Source: Flavobacteriales bacterium (GTDB lineage Bacteria; Bacteroidota; Bacteroidia; Flavobacteriales_D; CAJJDF01). Taken from it: a DNA stretch of 64,000 nt. The first letter of the stretch is position 1; the number at the start of each line of letters is the position of its first letter. The notes below the pieces were generated by a model. That model had not been told where the DNA came from and did no database searches. It saw only the letters and a list, made by a program, of their open reading frames with translations. The stretch covers positions 121,761 through 185,760 of the forward strand of contig JABAYJ010000009.1 in the NCBI GenBank assembly GCA_018609055.1, read 5' to 3'. A program made the position numbers and the translations under genes. Below, piece by piece: positions 1 to 10,654 of the stretch.

Positions 1-2
1 GT

Positions 3-3000
3 GACACCATATTTATTGATAGTGTTAATGTATTCGATAATCCAGTTTCTAGTTTCACTTATGTTGAGGATCATTGTAACAACTTTACTATTCAGTTTAT
101 TGATTCAAGTTCATTTGTAGGAGATTATTATTGGGATTTTGATGTACTCGGGAGCACAATAGATACCTCAACTTCTGCTAATCCAATTTTTACTTATTTG
201 GACTCAGGTACTTACACAGTAATGTTGGTTATAGGTTCACAGTATTTAGCTTGTCCAGATACTTCTTACCAAACAATAAGAGTTGATCCAATATTAAATC
301 CTTATTTTGTTAGACCAGCTAATCAATGTTTCACTGGTAATTCTTTTAATTTTAGCGCTGGAGGAAGTTTTTATCCTGGAACACAGATAGATTGGGATTT
401 TGGTGCTTCAGCTTCGCCAAGTAGTTCAAATATTCAAAATCCTACAGGTATCGTTTTTAATACATCAGGAAAGAAAGCAGTTACTATCAGATACCAAGAT
501 TTTGGTTGTGATACTTCTTTTGTGGATACAATTCACGTTTATGAATTACCAGTTGCTAATTTCATCATTGACTATGTTATTTGTGTTGACTTGGTAACCA
601 GTTTTTATGATTCTAGTTTGTTTGCAGGGACTTACCAATGGGATTTTGGGTTGCCAGGAATTACTTCTGATACTTCCACTTTACAAAATCCAGTATTTAC
701 ATACCAAGATACGGGAATATACACAGTAAGATTAATTGTAACTTCCCAATATTTGCTTTGTGCACCTGATACTATTTACAAACAAGTAAGAATCTTTCCA
801 GTATTAGATCCTCAGTTTAATTTACCAGCTAACCAATGTTTTGTAGGAAACGCATTTAATTTTATTGCTGATTCTATTAGTATTTATTATCCTACAACAC
901 AATTTACTTGGGATTTTGGACCGTCTGCAACTCCAAATTCAGATACAACACTTAATCCACCAACTGTAATATTTAATACAAGTGGGAAGAAAGCAATATC
1001 ATTAATTTTTACTGATTTTGTTTGTGTCATTACAAAAACAGATACTATTGAAGTGTATGATAATCCTGTTTCTAATTTTGGATTTACAGATAATAATTGT
1101 CATGATTTATCAGTACAATTTATAGATTCTACACAATTCACAACTGAATATTATTGGGATTTTGGAGTAATACCGAGTATAACTGACACATCATCTATAG
1201 CAAACCCTTTATTTAGTTATCCAGATTCTGGGGTTTATACTATAAGACTTATTGCAGATGGGAATGAATCTTTGTGCCCTGATACGTCTTATAAACAGAT
1301 AAGTTTAAATCCAATCTTAGCTCCTTATTTTAGTAAACCAGCTAATCAATGTTTTAGTGGAAATTCATTTGATTTTACAGCAGGAGGTACCTCATATCCA
1401 GGAACTCTGATTGACTGGGATTTTGGACCTACAGCAACACCAAGCACATCAAGTATATCTAATCCTACAGGAATTATCTTCAGTACAAGTGGTAAAAAAG
1501 CTATTACTATAAGATATAGAGAGTTTGGATGTGACACAATATTTGTAGATACTATAGAAGTATATGATAATCCTGTTTCAAACTTCTCATTTACCAACAA
1601 CAACTGTTTTAATTTAACAGCACAGTTTTCTGATTCTAGTTTATTTGCCACAGGGCATAATTGGGATTTTGGAGTTACTACAAGTATAACTGACACCTCT
1701 ACTTCTTCTAATCCTACTTTTACATATCCAGATTCAGGGGTTTATACAGTAAGGTTGATAGTTGATGGAAACATATCTTTATGCCCAGATACCTCATATC
1801 AACAGATAACTTTAAACCCATTACTAAATCCTTATTATAGTAAGCCCGTAGATCAATGTTTAAATATTAATTCTTTTGATTTTAATGCAGGAGGTGCTTT
1901 CTATGGCAATACACAGATAGATTGGAATTTTGGTTCTTCAGCTACTCCAAGGACTTCATCTGCTCAAAACCCTACAGATATTGTTTTTAATAGCATAGGA
2001 AAGAAACCTATTACAATTAGGTATCAAGAATTTGGATGTGACACAAGCTATACTGATACAATAGAAGTCTTTAGCTCACCTTTTTCTAATTATATATTCA
2101 CTAATAATAATTGTGTTGATTATACAATTGACTTTTCTGACTCAAGTTTGTTTACTGACTTCTATTACTGGGATTTTGGAGTTACCGGAATTACGACCGA
2201 TACATCTTCAGCTAAAGATCCTACTTTTACTTTCCCAGATTCTGGAATTTATACTGTAATGTTAATTTCAGGTTCTTACTCTACAATATGCCCTGACACT
2301 TCGTACAAGCAAGTTGTCTTGCATCCTTTGTTAAATCCTTTCTTTAATATCCCAGACAACCAATGTATAAATGGAAACTCATTTGATTTTAATGCAGGGG
2401 GGAATTTCTATGGGAGTACTCAAATTGATTGGGATTTTGGATCCTCGGCTGCACCAAATACTTCATTAGGTTCCAATCCTACGGGTATATCATTTAATAG
2501 TACAGGTCTGAAGCCTATCACAATTAGATACAATGCATTTGGTTGTGACACTTCGTATACAGATACTATTGAAATCTACAATTCACCTTCTTCTAATTTC
2601 TCATTCACTGAAAATAACTGCATAGACTTTGATATTCAGTTCACTGATTCCAGTTTATTTACAGATTTTTATTATTGGGATTTTGGAGTGCCTTTAAGTA
2701 CATCAGATACTTCTTCTATGGCTAATCCTTCTTTTACTTTCCCAGATTCTGGGATTTATACGGTAATGCTTGTAGCGGGAACTTTTGATTCAATTTGTCC
2801 AGATACATCATATCAGCAAGTTGTTATGCATCCTTTGCTTAGACCTTCGTTTAATGTGCCCCAAAATCAATGTTTAAATGGAAATTCTTTTAATTTTAAT
2901 GCTGGAGGAAATTTCTATGGAAGTACACAAATTGATTGGGATTTTGGCCCTACAGCAACACCAAGTTTTATATCAGGTTCTAATCCTACTGGAATAGTAT

Positions 3001-4373
3001 ATAATACTGTTGGTAAAAAAATAATAACTGTTAGGTATAGAGCGTTTGGTTGTGATACTTCTTACACTGACTCAATAGAAGTATATGTTTCTCCTCTTTC
3101 TAACTTCTCTTTTTCTGATAATAATTGTGTTGACTATTTTATACAGTTTTCAGATTCCAGTTTATTCTCAAAAGATTATTATTGGGATTTTGGAGATAAG
3201 ACAACCTTAACAGATACTTCAACAGTTGCTAATCCAACTTATACTTTTCCAGATTCTGGGATTTACACAGTTATGTTGGTTATGGGCAGGAACTCATCAA
3301 TTTGTCCAGATACTTTATACCAACAAGTTGTAATGCATCCATTGTTAAGTCCATTTTTTGTTGCGCCAACAGAACAATGTTTAAATGAAAACTCCTTTGA
3401 TTTTAATGCAGGAGGTGCTTTTTATAATAGTACACAAATAGATTGGAATTTCGGTCCTACAGCAACACCAGGTATTTCATCTATTGCTAATCCAAACGGA
3501 ATATTATTTAGTACTTTTGGGACAAAACCAATAACATTAAGATATAGTGCTTTTGGTTGTGACACTTCTTATACAGATACGATTGAGGTTTATCCTTCAC
3601 CATTAGCAGATTTTAGAATCAATAAAAATGAGTATTGCATAGGTGATTCTAATGTAATTGATTTAATAAGTTTATCAGATATAAGCTGGATTCATTATTG
3701 GGATTTTGAAGAAACCACATTTTCAAATGTATTAGCTCCAATATATATCTATGAAGACACTGGATTATTTGACATAACATTGGTAGTTGAAAATAGTTAT
3801 GGGTGTTTTGATACAATGATTCAACCTAATTCCATTACTATTCATCCGAGTCCCACTGCCTTGTTTTCTCCAGTTAATTTGAGAACTTCTTATTATTATC
3901 CTTATGTTTTATTCACTAACAATTCCTTGAATTTTAATTTTTCAACTTTTGATGACGGAGCTGGTGCAATAGTTTCAACGTTTACTGAGTTAAAAACAGA
4001 TTATGCAATTGAAGGTTTTTATTATCCTCAGTTAATTGTGGAGAATAATGTTGGATGTTATGATACCTTAATGGGTGAAATTTTCTATGAAATGAAATAT
4101 AATTTGTTTGTTCCTAATTCTTTTACTCCTAATGATGATGGGCTTAATGATGTTTTTAGACCCGTTATAAATTCTGCTTCGTTATATAAATTCAGCATTT
4201 ATAATAAATGGGGAGAGCTATTATTTTTTACTGAGAATTTAGCTGAAGGATGGGATGGAACAGATACAGATGGTGTCATGTCTCAATCAGACACTTATGT
4301 TTATAAAATAATTTATCACAATTTAGGTGGTGATAAAAAAGAAATTTTTGGACATGTTAATCTATTGAGATAA
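3..4373 (+). CDS. T9SS type B (gliding-motility-associated C-terminal) PKD-repeat protein, 5'-truncated by the window edge
   Basis: Frame 3 is open from nt 3 (DTIFIDSVNVFDNPVSSFTYVEDHCNN...) into the listed ORF at 198. Repeated YYWDFG / DSGIYTVMLV PKD motifs. C-terminus VPNSFTPNDDGLNDVFRPV...YNKWGELLFFTE...GWDGT...YVYKIIY is a type B CTD. Confidence 0.9.
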   Translation, partial: DTIFIDSVNVFDNPVSSFTYVEDHCNNFTIQFIDSSSFVGDYYWDFDVLGSTIDTSTSANPIFTYLDSGTYTVMLVIGSQYLACPDTSYQTIRVDPILNPYFVRPANQCFTGNSFNFSAGGSFYPGTQIDWDFGASASPSSSNIQNPTGIVFNTSGKKAVTIRYQDFGCDTSFVDTIHVYELPVANFIIDYVICVDLVTSFYDSSLFAGTYQWDFGLPGITSDTSTLQNPVFTYQDTGIYTVRLIVTSQYLLCAPDTIYKQVRIFPVLDPQFNLPANQCFVGNAFNFIADSISIYYPTTQFTWDFGPSATPNSDTTLNPPTVIFNTSGKKAISLIFTDFVCVITKTDTIEVYDNPVSNFGFTDNNCHDLSVQFIDSTQFTTEYYWDFGVIPSITDTSSIANPLFSYPDSGVYTIRLIADGNESLCPDTSYKQISLNPILAPYFSKPANQCFSGNSFDFTAGGTSYPGTLIDWDFGPTATPSTSSISNPTGIIFSTSGKKAITIRYREFGCDTIFVDTIEVYDNPVSNFSFTNNNCFNLTAQFSDSSLFATGHNWDFGVTTSITDTSTSSNPTFTYPDSGVYTVRLIVDGNISLCPDTSYQQITLNPLLNPYYSKPVDQCLNINSFDFNAGGAFYGNTQIDWNFGSSATPRTSSAQNPTDIVFNSIGKKPITIRYQEFGCDTSYTDTIEVFSSPFSNYIFTNNNCVDYTIDFSDSSLFTDFYYWDFGVTGITTDTSSAKDPTFTFPDSGIYTVMLISGSYSTICPDTSYKQVVLHPLLNPFFNIPDNQCINGNSFDFNAGGNFYGSTQIDWDFGSSAAPNTSLGSNPTGISFNSTGLKPITIRYNAFGCDTSYTDTIEIYNSPSSNFSFTENNCIDFDIQFTDSSLFTDFYYWDFGVPLSTSDTSSMANPSFTFPDSGIYTVMLVAGTFDSICPDTSYQQVVMHPLLRPSFNVPQNQCLNGNSFNFNAGGNFYGSTQIDWDFGPTATPSFISGSNPTGIVYNTVGKKIITVRYRAFGCDTSYTDSIEVYVSPLSNFSFSDNNCVDYFIQFSDSSLFSKDYYWDFGDKTTLTDTSTVANPTYTFPDSGIYTVMLVMGRNSSICPDTLYQQVVMHPLLSPFFVAPTEQCLNENSFDFNAGGAFYNSTQIDWNFGPTATPGISSIANPNGILFSTFGTKPITLRYSAFGCDTSYTDTIEVYPSPLADFRINKNEYCIGDSNVIDLISLSDISWIHYWDFEETTFSNVLAPIYIYEDTGLFDITLVVENSYGCFDTMIQPNSITIHPSPTALFSPVNLRTSYYYPYVLFTNNSLNFNFSTFDDGAGAIVSTFTELKTDYAIEGFYYPQLIVENNVGCYDTLMGEIFYEMKYNLFVPNSFTPNDDGLNDVFRPVINSASLYKFSIYNKWGELLFFTENLAEGWDGTDTDGVMSQSDTYVYKIIYHNLGGDKKEIFGHVNLLR
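285..3600 (+). repeat. Seven tandem in-frame units of about 508-510 bp (about 170 aa, two PKD-like domains each)
   Basis: Recurrent NQC(F/L)xGNSF(D/N)FxAGGxFYxxTQIDW(D/N)FGxxATP blocks near nt 315, 825, 1339, 1848, 2354, 2862 and 3370. Confidence 0.85.
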
Positions 4374-4483
4374 TTTTTTAAGTAGCTAGATGTTTAATTA
4401 TCTGCTTTTTTAGATGAATTAAATAAACACTTCTTTTGGCTAGTTTTACTATCTTAATCAGTGCGATAATATAACTTTGAATT

Positions 4484-7171
4484 ATGTTTATTTATTACCT
4501 CCCCTATTTGAAGCAAAAATTACTACATAGGAACTTCGTTTTATTCTTTTTTGCCTGTTGTTTCTCAATATCGGCAGTAAGAGGAGCTCACTTGGTTGGT
4601 GGAGAAATTACCTATAAATGTCTTGGTAATAATCAGTATGAAATTTCAATGACAGTATACCGTGATTGCAGTGGAACTGGTGCTCCATTTGATGTTTTTG
4701 CACCAGTTGGGATTTTTCATGGAAACACTGGAGTTTTATATAATACCAGAAACATTGCATTACCAGGTTTTTCTTCTGTTCCATTAAATTCAGTAAGTAG
4801 CTGCCTTACAATACCTCCTGGGTTGTGCATACAAAAAGCAGTATATATTGATACAGTTGTTCTTCCTTCTTCATCAAATGGATACGATTTGGTATACCAA
4901 AGATGTTGTAGAAATGGTACTATTACCAATTTAACAAACCCAGGTTCGACTGGTTCAGCCTACTCAACTTACATTCCAGATTCTTCAGTGGCTTGCAATA
5001 GCAGTCCGGCTTTTAATAATTTTCCACCTGTGGTTTTGTGTATTAATGACCCAATTAATTTTGATCATTCAGCTACCGATTTGGATGGAGATTCATTGGT
5101 TTATGAATTTGTAACTCCATACACTGGAGGTACACAGTTTAATCCTGCTCCTGCTCCATCTGCTCCACCTTTTGGTACAATCAATTGGGGATTTGGATTT
5201 TCGGCAACAAGTCCTTTAACAGCTAACCCTGGTTTAGTAATTAATCCTATAACAGGAATGATAACCGGAACTCCTACTGGAGTTGGTCAGTTTGTGGTTG
5301 GTATTACTGCAAAAGAATATAGGAATGGAGTCCTGATAAATGAGACAAGAAGAGATTTTCAATTTAATATTCTTAATTGTTTAAAGTCTAGTGCAGCCAT
5401 TATTGACCCAGGAGTAATCTGTAATAGTTTCTCTGTTAATTTTGGAAATAACAGTGTAAATGCAACCTCCTACTTTTGGAATTTTGGTGACTTAGCAACT
5501 TTAGCAGATACATCAACACTAATTACTCCGCAATACACGTATCCTGATACTGGAGTTTATACAGTGCTATTAATTTCAGATCCAACTTCTGCAGTTTGCT
5601 CCGATACTATTTATCAGCAAGTAAGAGTTTATCCTATTTTAAATCCATTTTTTAATGTTCCTGCTTATGAATGTTTCAGAGGGAATTCATTTGATTTTTC
5701 TGCAGGTGGAGCCTATTTTTCAACTACCCAAATAGATTGGGATTTTGGTCCAACAGCAACACCAATTTCTTCTGGGTTAACAAATCCTACTGGAGTTACT
5801 TTTACTTCCACTGGAGTAAAGCCGATTGAAATACGATATCGAGATTTTGGGTGTGACACTATTTTTACCGATTCTGTAGAAGTTATTTTGTCACCAACAG
5901 CCAACTTCTTTATTTCACCAAATAACTGCATAGATTACATCATTCATTTCAATGACTTAAGTTCTAATGCAACTTCGTATTTATGGGATTTTGGTGTCAT
6001 TGGTTCATCTGCTGATACATCTAATGCTCAAAATCCAATTTTTAATTTTCCTGATTCAGGAACATATACCGTTACTTTAATCACAAATCCAAAAGGTTTT
6101 TGCTCCGATACTATGATTCAAACTTTTAGAGTATTGCCAAAGCTAAATCCTAACTTTGTAAGGCCTGTCGGTCAATGCTTTGTTGGTAATTCTTTTAACT
6201 TTTCAGCAGGAGGAAGTAACTATATTTCAACCACTATTTCGTGGGATTTGGGTGTGAATACTAATCCAAGATTTACAAATGTCAGAAACCCAAATAGTAT
6301 ATATTATTCTGCTCCAGGGTTTCAAGTTGTGTCATTAACTTATTCCGATTTTGGATGTGTGAATTCGTTTACCGATTCGGTTTTTGTTTCACTTACACCA
6401 GTTGCTGATTTTTCATTAAATAAAAAGGAATATTGTATTGGTGATAGTATTCCTGTAGCTTTTACGAACCTTGCTTCTTCTGGTTTAACTTACTCTTGGG
6501 ATTTTGGTGATGGAAAAACTTCTACTCAAGAAAATCCAACAAACGTCTATCAGAAAGTTGGACTTTTTGATGTTTCGTTTACCGTTTCAGATACAATTGG
6601 TTGTACCGATACAGAAATTAAGCCTTCGTTAGTTTCTATCCTGCCAAGTCCATTAGCTAATTTTTCTCCTTTGGATACGACCATATCTTCTTTATTTCCT
6701 CACCTCACTTTTGTAAATAAATCTCAAAATGATTTTGTCTCCTTATTCAATACCGATAATGGAGATACGTGTACTCCCTTTACGACAGAAGATTATACTT
6801 ATGGTAAAGACGGATATTTTTATCCAATGCTTGTAGTAGAAAATACTATAGGCTGTACCGATACAGCATTTGGAAGAGTGTATGTAGAGCCAGAATATTT
6901 GGTTTATGTTCCCAATGCATTTACTCCAAATGATGATGGCTTAAATGATGTGTTTAAACCAATATTAACTGAAGGTACTTCGTATGAGTTGCTAATTTTT
7001 AATAGATGGGGAGAATTGTTGTTTCAGACTACAGATGTAAATGAAGGGTGGAATGGACGCTATAAAAATGGAGAACATTTTGCGCCAGAGGTTTATGTGT
7101 ACAAAATTGAATATTCTAGCCCAAAAGATAAAGGGAGAATCATTCAAGGGCATTTTACTTTGATTAGGTAG
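4484..7171 (+). CDS. T9SS type B PKD-domain secreted protein, paralogous to the preceding gene
   Basis: Signal-like N-terminus then AHLVGGEITYKCLGNNQYEISMTVYRDCSG; two copies of the same repeat unit as the upstream gene; CTD VPNAFTPNDDGLNDVFKPI...FNRWGELLFQT...GWNG. Confidence 0.88.
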   Translation: MFIYYLPYLKQKLLHRNFVLFFFACCFSISAVRGAHLVGGEITYKCLGNNQYEISMTVYRDCSGTGAPFDVFAPVGIFHGNTGVLYNTRNIALPGFSSVPLNSVSSCLTIPPGLCIQKAVYIDTVVLPSSSNGYDLVYQRCCRNGTITNLTNPGSTGSAYSTYIPDSSVACNSSPAFNNFPPVVLCINDPINFDHSATDLDGDSLVYEFVTPYTGGTQFNPAPAPSAPPFGTINWGFGFSATSPLTANPGLVINPITGMITGTPTGVGQFVVGITAKEYRNGVLINETRRDFQFNILNCLKSSAAIIDPGVICNSFSVNFGNNSVNATSYFWNFGDLATLADTSTLITPQYTYPDTGVYTVLLISDPTSAVCSDTIYQQVRVYPILNPFFNVPAYECFRGNSFDFSAGGAYFSTTQIDWDFGPTATPISSGLTNPTGVTFTSTGVKPIEIRYRDFGCDTIFTDSVEVILSPTANFFISPNNCIDYIIHFNDLSSNATSYLWDFGVIGSSADTSNAQNPIFNFPDSGTYTVTLITNPKGFCSDTMIQTFRVLPKLNPNFVRPVGQCFVGNSFNFSAGGSNYISTTISWDLGVNTNPRFTNVRNPNSIYYSAPGFQVVSLTYSDFGCVNSFTDSVFVSLTPVADFSLNKKEYCIGDSIPVAFTNLASSGLTYSWDFGDGKTSTQENPTNVYQKVGLFDVSFTVSDTIGCTDTEIKPSLVSILPSPLANFSPLDTTISSLFPHLTFVNKSQNDFVSLFNTDNGDTCTPFTTEDYTYGKDGYFYPMLVVENTIGCTDTAFGRVYVEPEYLVYVPNAFTPNDDGLNDVFKPILTEGTSYELLIFNRWGELLFQTTDVNEGWNGRYKNGEHFAPEVYVYKIEYSSPKDKGRIIQGHFTLIR

Positions 7172-7176
7172 GCTTA

Positions 7177-7887
7177 CTATTTATATTTAATAGGAAGTAC
7201 CATTTTACAGCTTACTGCTTTACCTAAATGTATTCCAGGATTCCAATTTGGCATTAGTTGAATTACTCTAATTGACTCATTGTCAAAATTTTCTTCTAGT
7301 CCTTTTATGATTTCAATGTTTGAAATACTCCCGTCTTTTTCAATAATAAATTGGCAATATACTGTTCCTTTATAGCTACCAATAGTTTTGGGGTATTTTA
7401 TGTTTTTCCTTAGAAAACTTAATAAACTATCTTTACCACCAACAAATTCAGGCATTGTATCTGCAAATTTAAACACGAATTCACGATCAATTTTTCCTTT
7501 TATATAGCTATTTTAAAGCACTTTAGCTTCTTTTTTTATTTTTTCAAAATAGTCGTCCCCATTTTTATTCTCAATAAGGTCTTTCATTTTATTGGAATAA
7601 CATACTGCAGTTTCATACATGACACAACCAAGATGTTTTGATTGAATATTGTAGTTATCCATTAAATACTCTTTGTAAAAATCAGAATAATCCCATTCAA
7701 TTTCAGACATAACAGGTAGTCCAAAATTAAATATTTTATAAACTCCTAATTTATAATCTCTGATGGCTAATTCTTCTCCTTTCTCGCATGAATTCCCCAT
7801 CCATTCTGGAATTTCTGGCAAAGAATCATTCTGGCTAAAAGAGCTAAAGAATAACAAGAAAAAAAATATGGATAGTTTTACTTTCAT
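7177..7887 (-). pseudogene. Secreted protein with TonB C-terminal-like domain, interrupted by an in-frame TAA (7513..7515)
   Basis: ORFs 7513..7887 and 7177..7476 share a frame. Readthrough gives ...KIKKEAKVL*NSYIKGKIDREFVFKFADTMPEFVGGKDSLLSFLRKNIKYPKTIGSYKGTVYCQFIIEKDGSI, typical of a TonB-C fold. Confidence 0.7.
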
Positions 7888-7981
7888 TTTTTAAGTTTTG
7901 ACAATAACAATACCATTATGGTCAAGTTCTAAAGTAAATTATTAAAAGGTATATATGTTCAGAATTTTAAATTCTTAATTA

Positions 7982-10567
7982 CTAAAGTCTATGCGCCACA
8001 ACACAAGTAACTTTTTCGGCTTTTACAGTTCCATCCAAATTATATACTTCAAATAGAATTACGTAGCGCCCAATTCGTGCTTTTAGGTTGTCGTTAGTTA
8101 TTCCATCCCAAGTAAAACTACCTTCTGTGGCAAGTAATTGATTTTGAACCAAAGTTCTAATCAATCTTCCGTTTGCATCATAAATAGTTATATTTCCTAC
8201 AAAACCTGGTTCATTCATTGAATAGGAAATGGTTAAAACATCTTCGAAACCATCATTATCTGGAGAAAATAATTCTGGAGAAACAGAAACAAATTTTTCT
8301 GTAGAAACTGCCGGATTAAACTGAGAATTTTTAATTCCTGGTGTTGCAAATCCAACTTCTTCAGCTGCCGAATGCCAATTAGATTCGTCTTGGGTAGCTG
8401 TATTAAAATCTAATCTTTCAAGCGAAACTCCATCATCATCTCTTAACAAAGCGAAATGAAAGTCGCTTGAATAAGTGAATTTATCCGAAACCGTTCCGTC
8501 TAGTGATAATATATACACAGTTCCATCATCATTGGAATAGCTTGGCAAAGTTTCTAATTCAATAAATTTGTTTGGCGCATTGGTTGCGTATCTAGCTCGG
8601 GTAATGCTGTAATCTTTGGTGATCACCACATAATCTCTTGGTTTAAGCACGTAATCTTGAGTAATCGTTTTAAGATTATCAGGATTTCCATTATCGTCTT
8701 GAGCCAAGCTCCATCCTTTAAGATTGATATAAAAATCTGAGTTATTATAGAGCTCTACAAAGTCATCTTCGCTATCAATTGGATTGAATAAAATTTCATT
8801 CAGGATTATTGCGTCATTTTTATTAGCGTGAGCAAGAACAACTTCTGCTTCATTATTGGTTGAGTTTCCTTCACAGTCAGACAAAGAGTCCATTGCTAAT
8901 TTGTAAATCACTCCAGTATCTAATAATGGACTAACAATTAATTCAATAGCTGTATTAAAATCGTTTAATGCAGAATAGGAAACAACAGTTCTTCCTCCAG
9001 AAATAGTAAGGTTTCTAATGAATTCGGCAGTGTCAATTGGTTCAGAGAATTTCAATTCTATTTGCGAGTTTGAAGTAGCAAATGCTGAAATTAAATTCAC
9101 ATTTTTGATGTCTGGTGTTGTGTCATAAATAGAGTTAAGCTGAGTTGGAGTTCCTCCATTGTTATTGTTGGAGCCTGTCCAGTTATTTGGATTAAAACAT
9201 TTTGCTTTAGGATTTATTTGTTCTAAAGTATAACCACCATCATCTTTTACTGCATCATTATACATGGTAACAGAATATTCTACAGCATCAATTATATTTC
9301 CGTTATTATCTAATAAAGTAAGCGTTTCTCCTGCATTATTTAATCCTGGAAAAGAGGTAAGTCCAAGTTTATCCGAATAAAGAGAAAAATCGCCTGAGGT
9401 AGAAGAAGCATATAAAATAACATACGAATCCGGACCTAACGTATAACTCGGTAGAGTTGAAGTAGACGAACCATCAGTAATTTGCCATCCATTTAATTCA
9501 AAGAAACTGGAAGATGTTGGGTTATAAATTTCTATAAATTCTCCATCTGGTAAACCAATAATTGGAGAAGGATCGGCAAATATTTCATTAATCACCACAT
9601 CTCTGTATCCTGGAACGGAAGGAAGGAAATAAACGAAATTCTTGTTTGTAGTAACAATAACATTACTAGCAATGTCAGTAACATTACTTACGGTTAGCGA
9701 ATTAATTATTCCTAAACCGAATGAGGTAGAAAATGATAAATTAACTCTGCTAAAATCTAATGGATTTTGAGTAGATGTTGTAGGATTTCCTATTCCATTA
9801 TTGGCACTATAATTAGTTACAGTTTGGCTAGTAGTGGCATCCAAAGGTTCAGAGAATACTAACTCCAGTTGTGTTGCTGATATAATAGTTACACTATCAA
9901 GAGTTGGTTTTATATTATCCACTGCGGCAGTTCCTGTAACTATAAAATCATCAAAAAAGAACTTATCCGATCGGGTAGAAGTGAAGTTGCATTCAACTCC
10001 AAAAAACAAACTTTGTGTGTGCGAATTATCAGTTACCGTTCCTTCCGAAATGAAAGTGCTTGTCGAGGATGTATCAGAAAAAATTTCCCATAAACCAGCA
10101 GAAGAACGAGTAACTCTTACAACTACATCTACTGTTGAGTTCCCAACAGCTCCATCTCTTCCGTCAATAATTTCGTTTGTGCTAGTTCCAGTTTGACTAA
10201 ATAAAGATACTTCGTCATCTGAGCCACCAATTTTAATAAAATAGCCATTCAATGATCCTGATAAATTTGAGGTATTAGATACTAAATAGATTTTAGCGAA
10301 GTTAGAAGAAGAGGTTCCAAAGGTCATTCTGGTTTTAAATTCCCATTGAGCAGAATTAATTGCTTGTGAACTGGTGCTTAAATATTTTGTGCTAGTTACA
10401 GAAGGAGCATTTAATTGTAATTCTCCGCTTGTTACAGTAAAATCAATGCTGTTTCCAGTCCAAGCTGGAGCTGCTGTAAAGTTTCCATCAGTAAAATTAT
10501 CTGTAAATTGAGAGAACAAAACAGAGGCTTGTGATAAAAACAACAATAAGATTAAATAATACCGCAT
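7982..10567 (-). CDS. Lamin-tail-domain-containing secreted protein with gliding-motility/FlgD-like C-terminal domain
   Basis: Signal peptide; two VINEIFADPSP...GEFIEIYNP / ILNEILFNP...DDFVELYNNS lamin-tail-like modules; C-terminal SPDNDGFEDVLTISYSM...YDANGRLIRTL. Confidence 0.8.
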   Translation of the reverse strand: MRYYLILLLFLSQASVLFSQFTDNFTDGNFTAAPAWTGNSIDFTVTSGELQLNAPSVTSTKYLSTSSQAINSAQWEFKTRMTFGTSSSNFAKIYLVSNTSNLSGSLNGYFIKIGGSDDEVSLFSQTGTSTNEIIDGRDGAVGNSTVDVVVRVTRSSAGLWEIFSDTSSTSTFISEGTVTDNSHTQSLFFGVECNFTSTRSDKFFFDDFIVTGTAAVDNIKPTLDSVTIISATQLELVFSEPLDATTSQTVTNYSANNGIGNPTTSTQNPLDFSRVNLSFSTSFGLGIINSLTVSNVTDIASNVIVTTNKNFVYFLPSVPGYRDVVINEIFADPSPIIGLPDGEFIEIYNPTSSSFFELNGWQITDGSSTSTLPSYTLGPDSYVILYASSTSGDFSLYSDKLGLTSFPGLNNAGETLTLLDNNGNIIDAVEYSVTMYNDAVKDDGGYTLEQINPKAKCFNPNNWTGSNNNNGGTPTQLNSIYDTTPDIKNVNLISAFATSNSQIELKFSEPIDTAEFIRNLTISGGRTVVSYSALNDFNTAIELIVSPLLDTGVIYKLAMDSLSDCEGNSTNNEAEVVLAHANKNDAIILNEILFNPIDSEDDFVELYNNSDFYINLKGWSLAQDDNGNPDNLKTITQDYVLKPRDYVVITKDYSITRARYATNAPNKFIELETLPSYSNDDGTVYILSLDGTVSDKFTYSSDFHFALLRDDDGVSLERLDFNTATQDESNWHSAAEEVGFATPGIKNSQFNPAVSTEKFVSVSPELFSPDNDGFEDVLTISYSMNEPGFVGNITIYDANGRLIRTLVQNQLLATEGSFTWDGITNDNLKARIGRYVILFEVYNLDGTVKAEKVTCVVAHRL

Positions 10568-10654
10568 AAATAAATTACATTCTGCCTTAAATATAATATT
10601 TTTGTATCACAAGGTTTAAGTAACTCGATTAAATAATCCATAAATCAGGAATAA

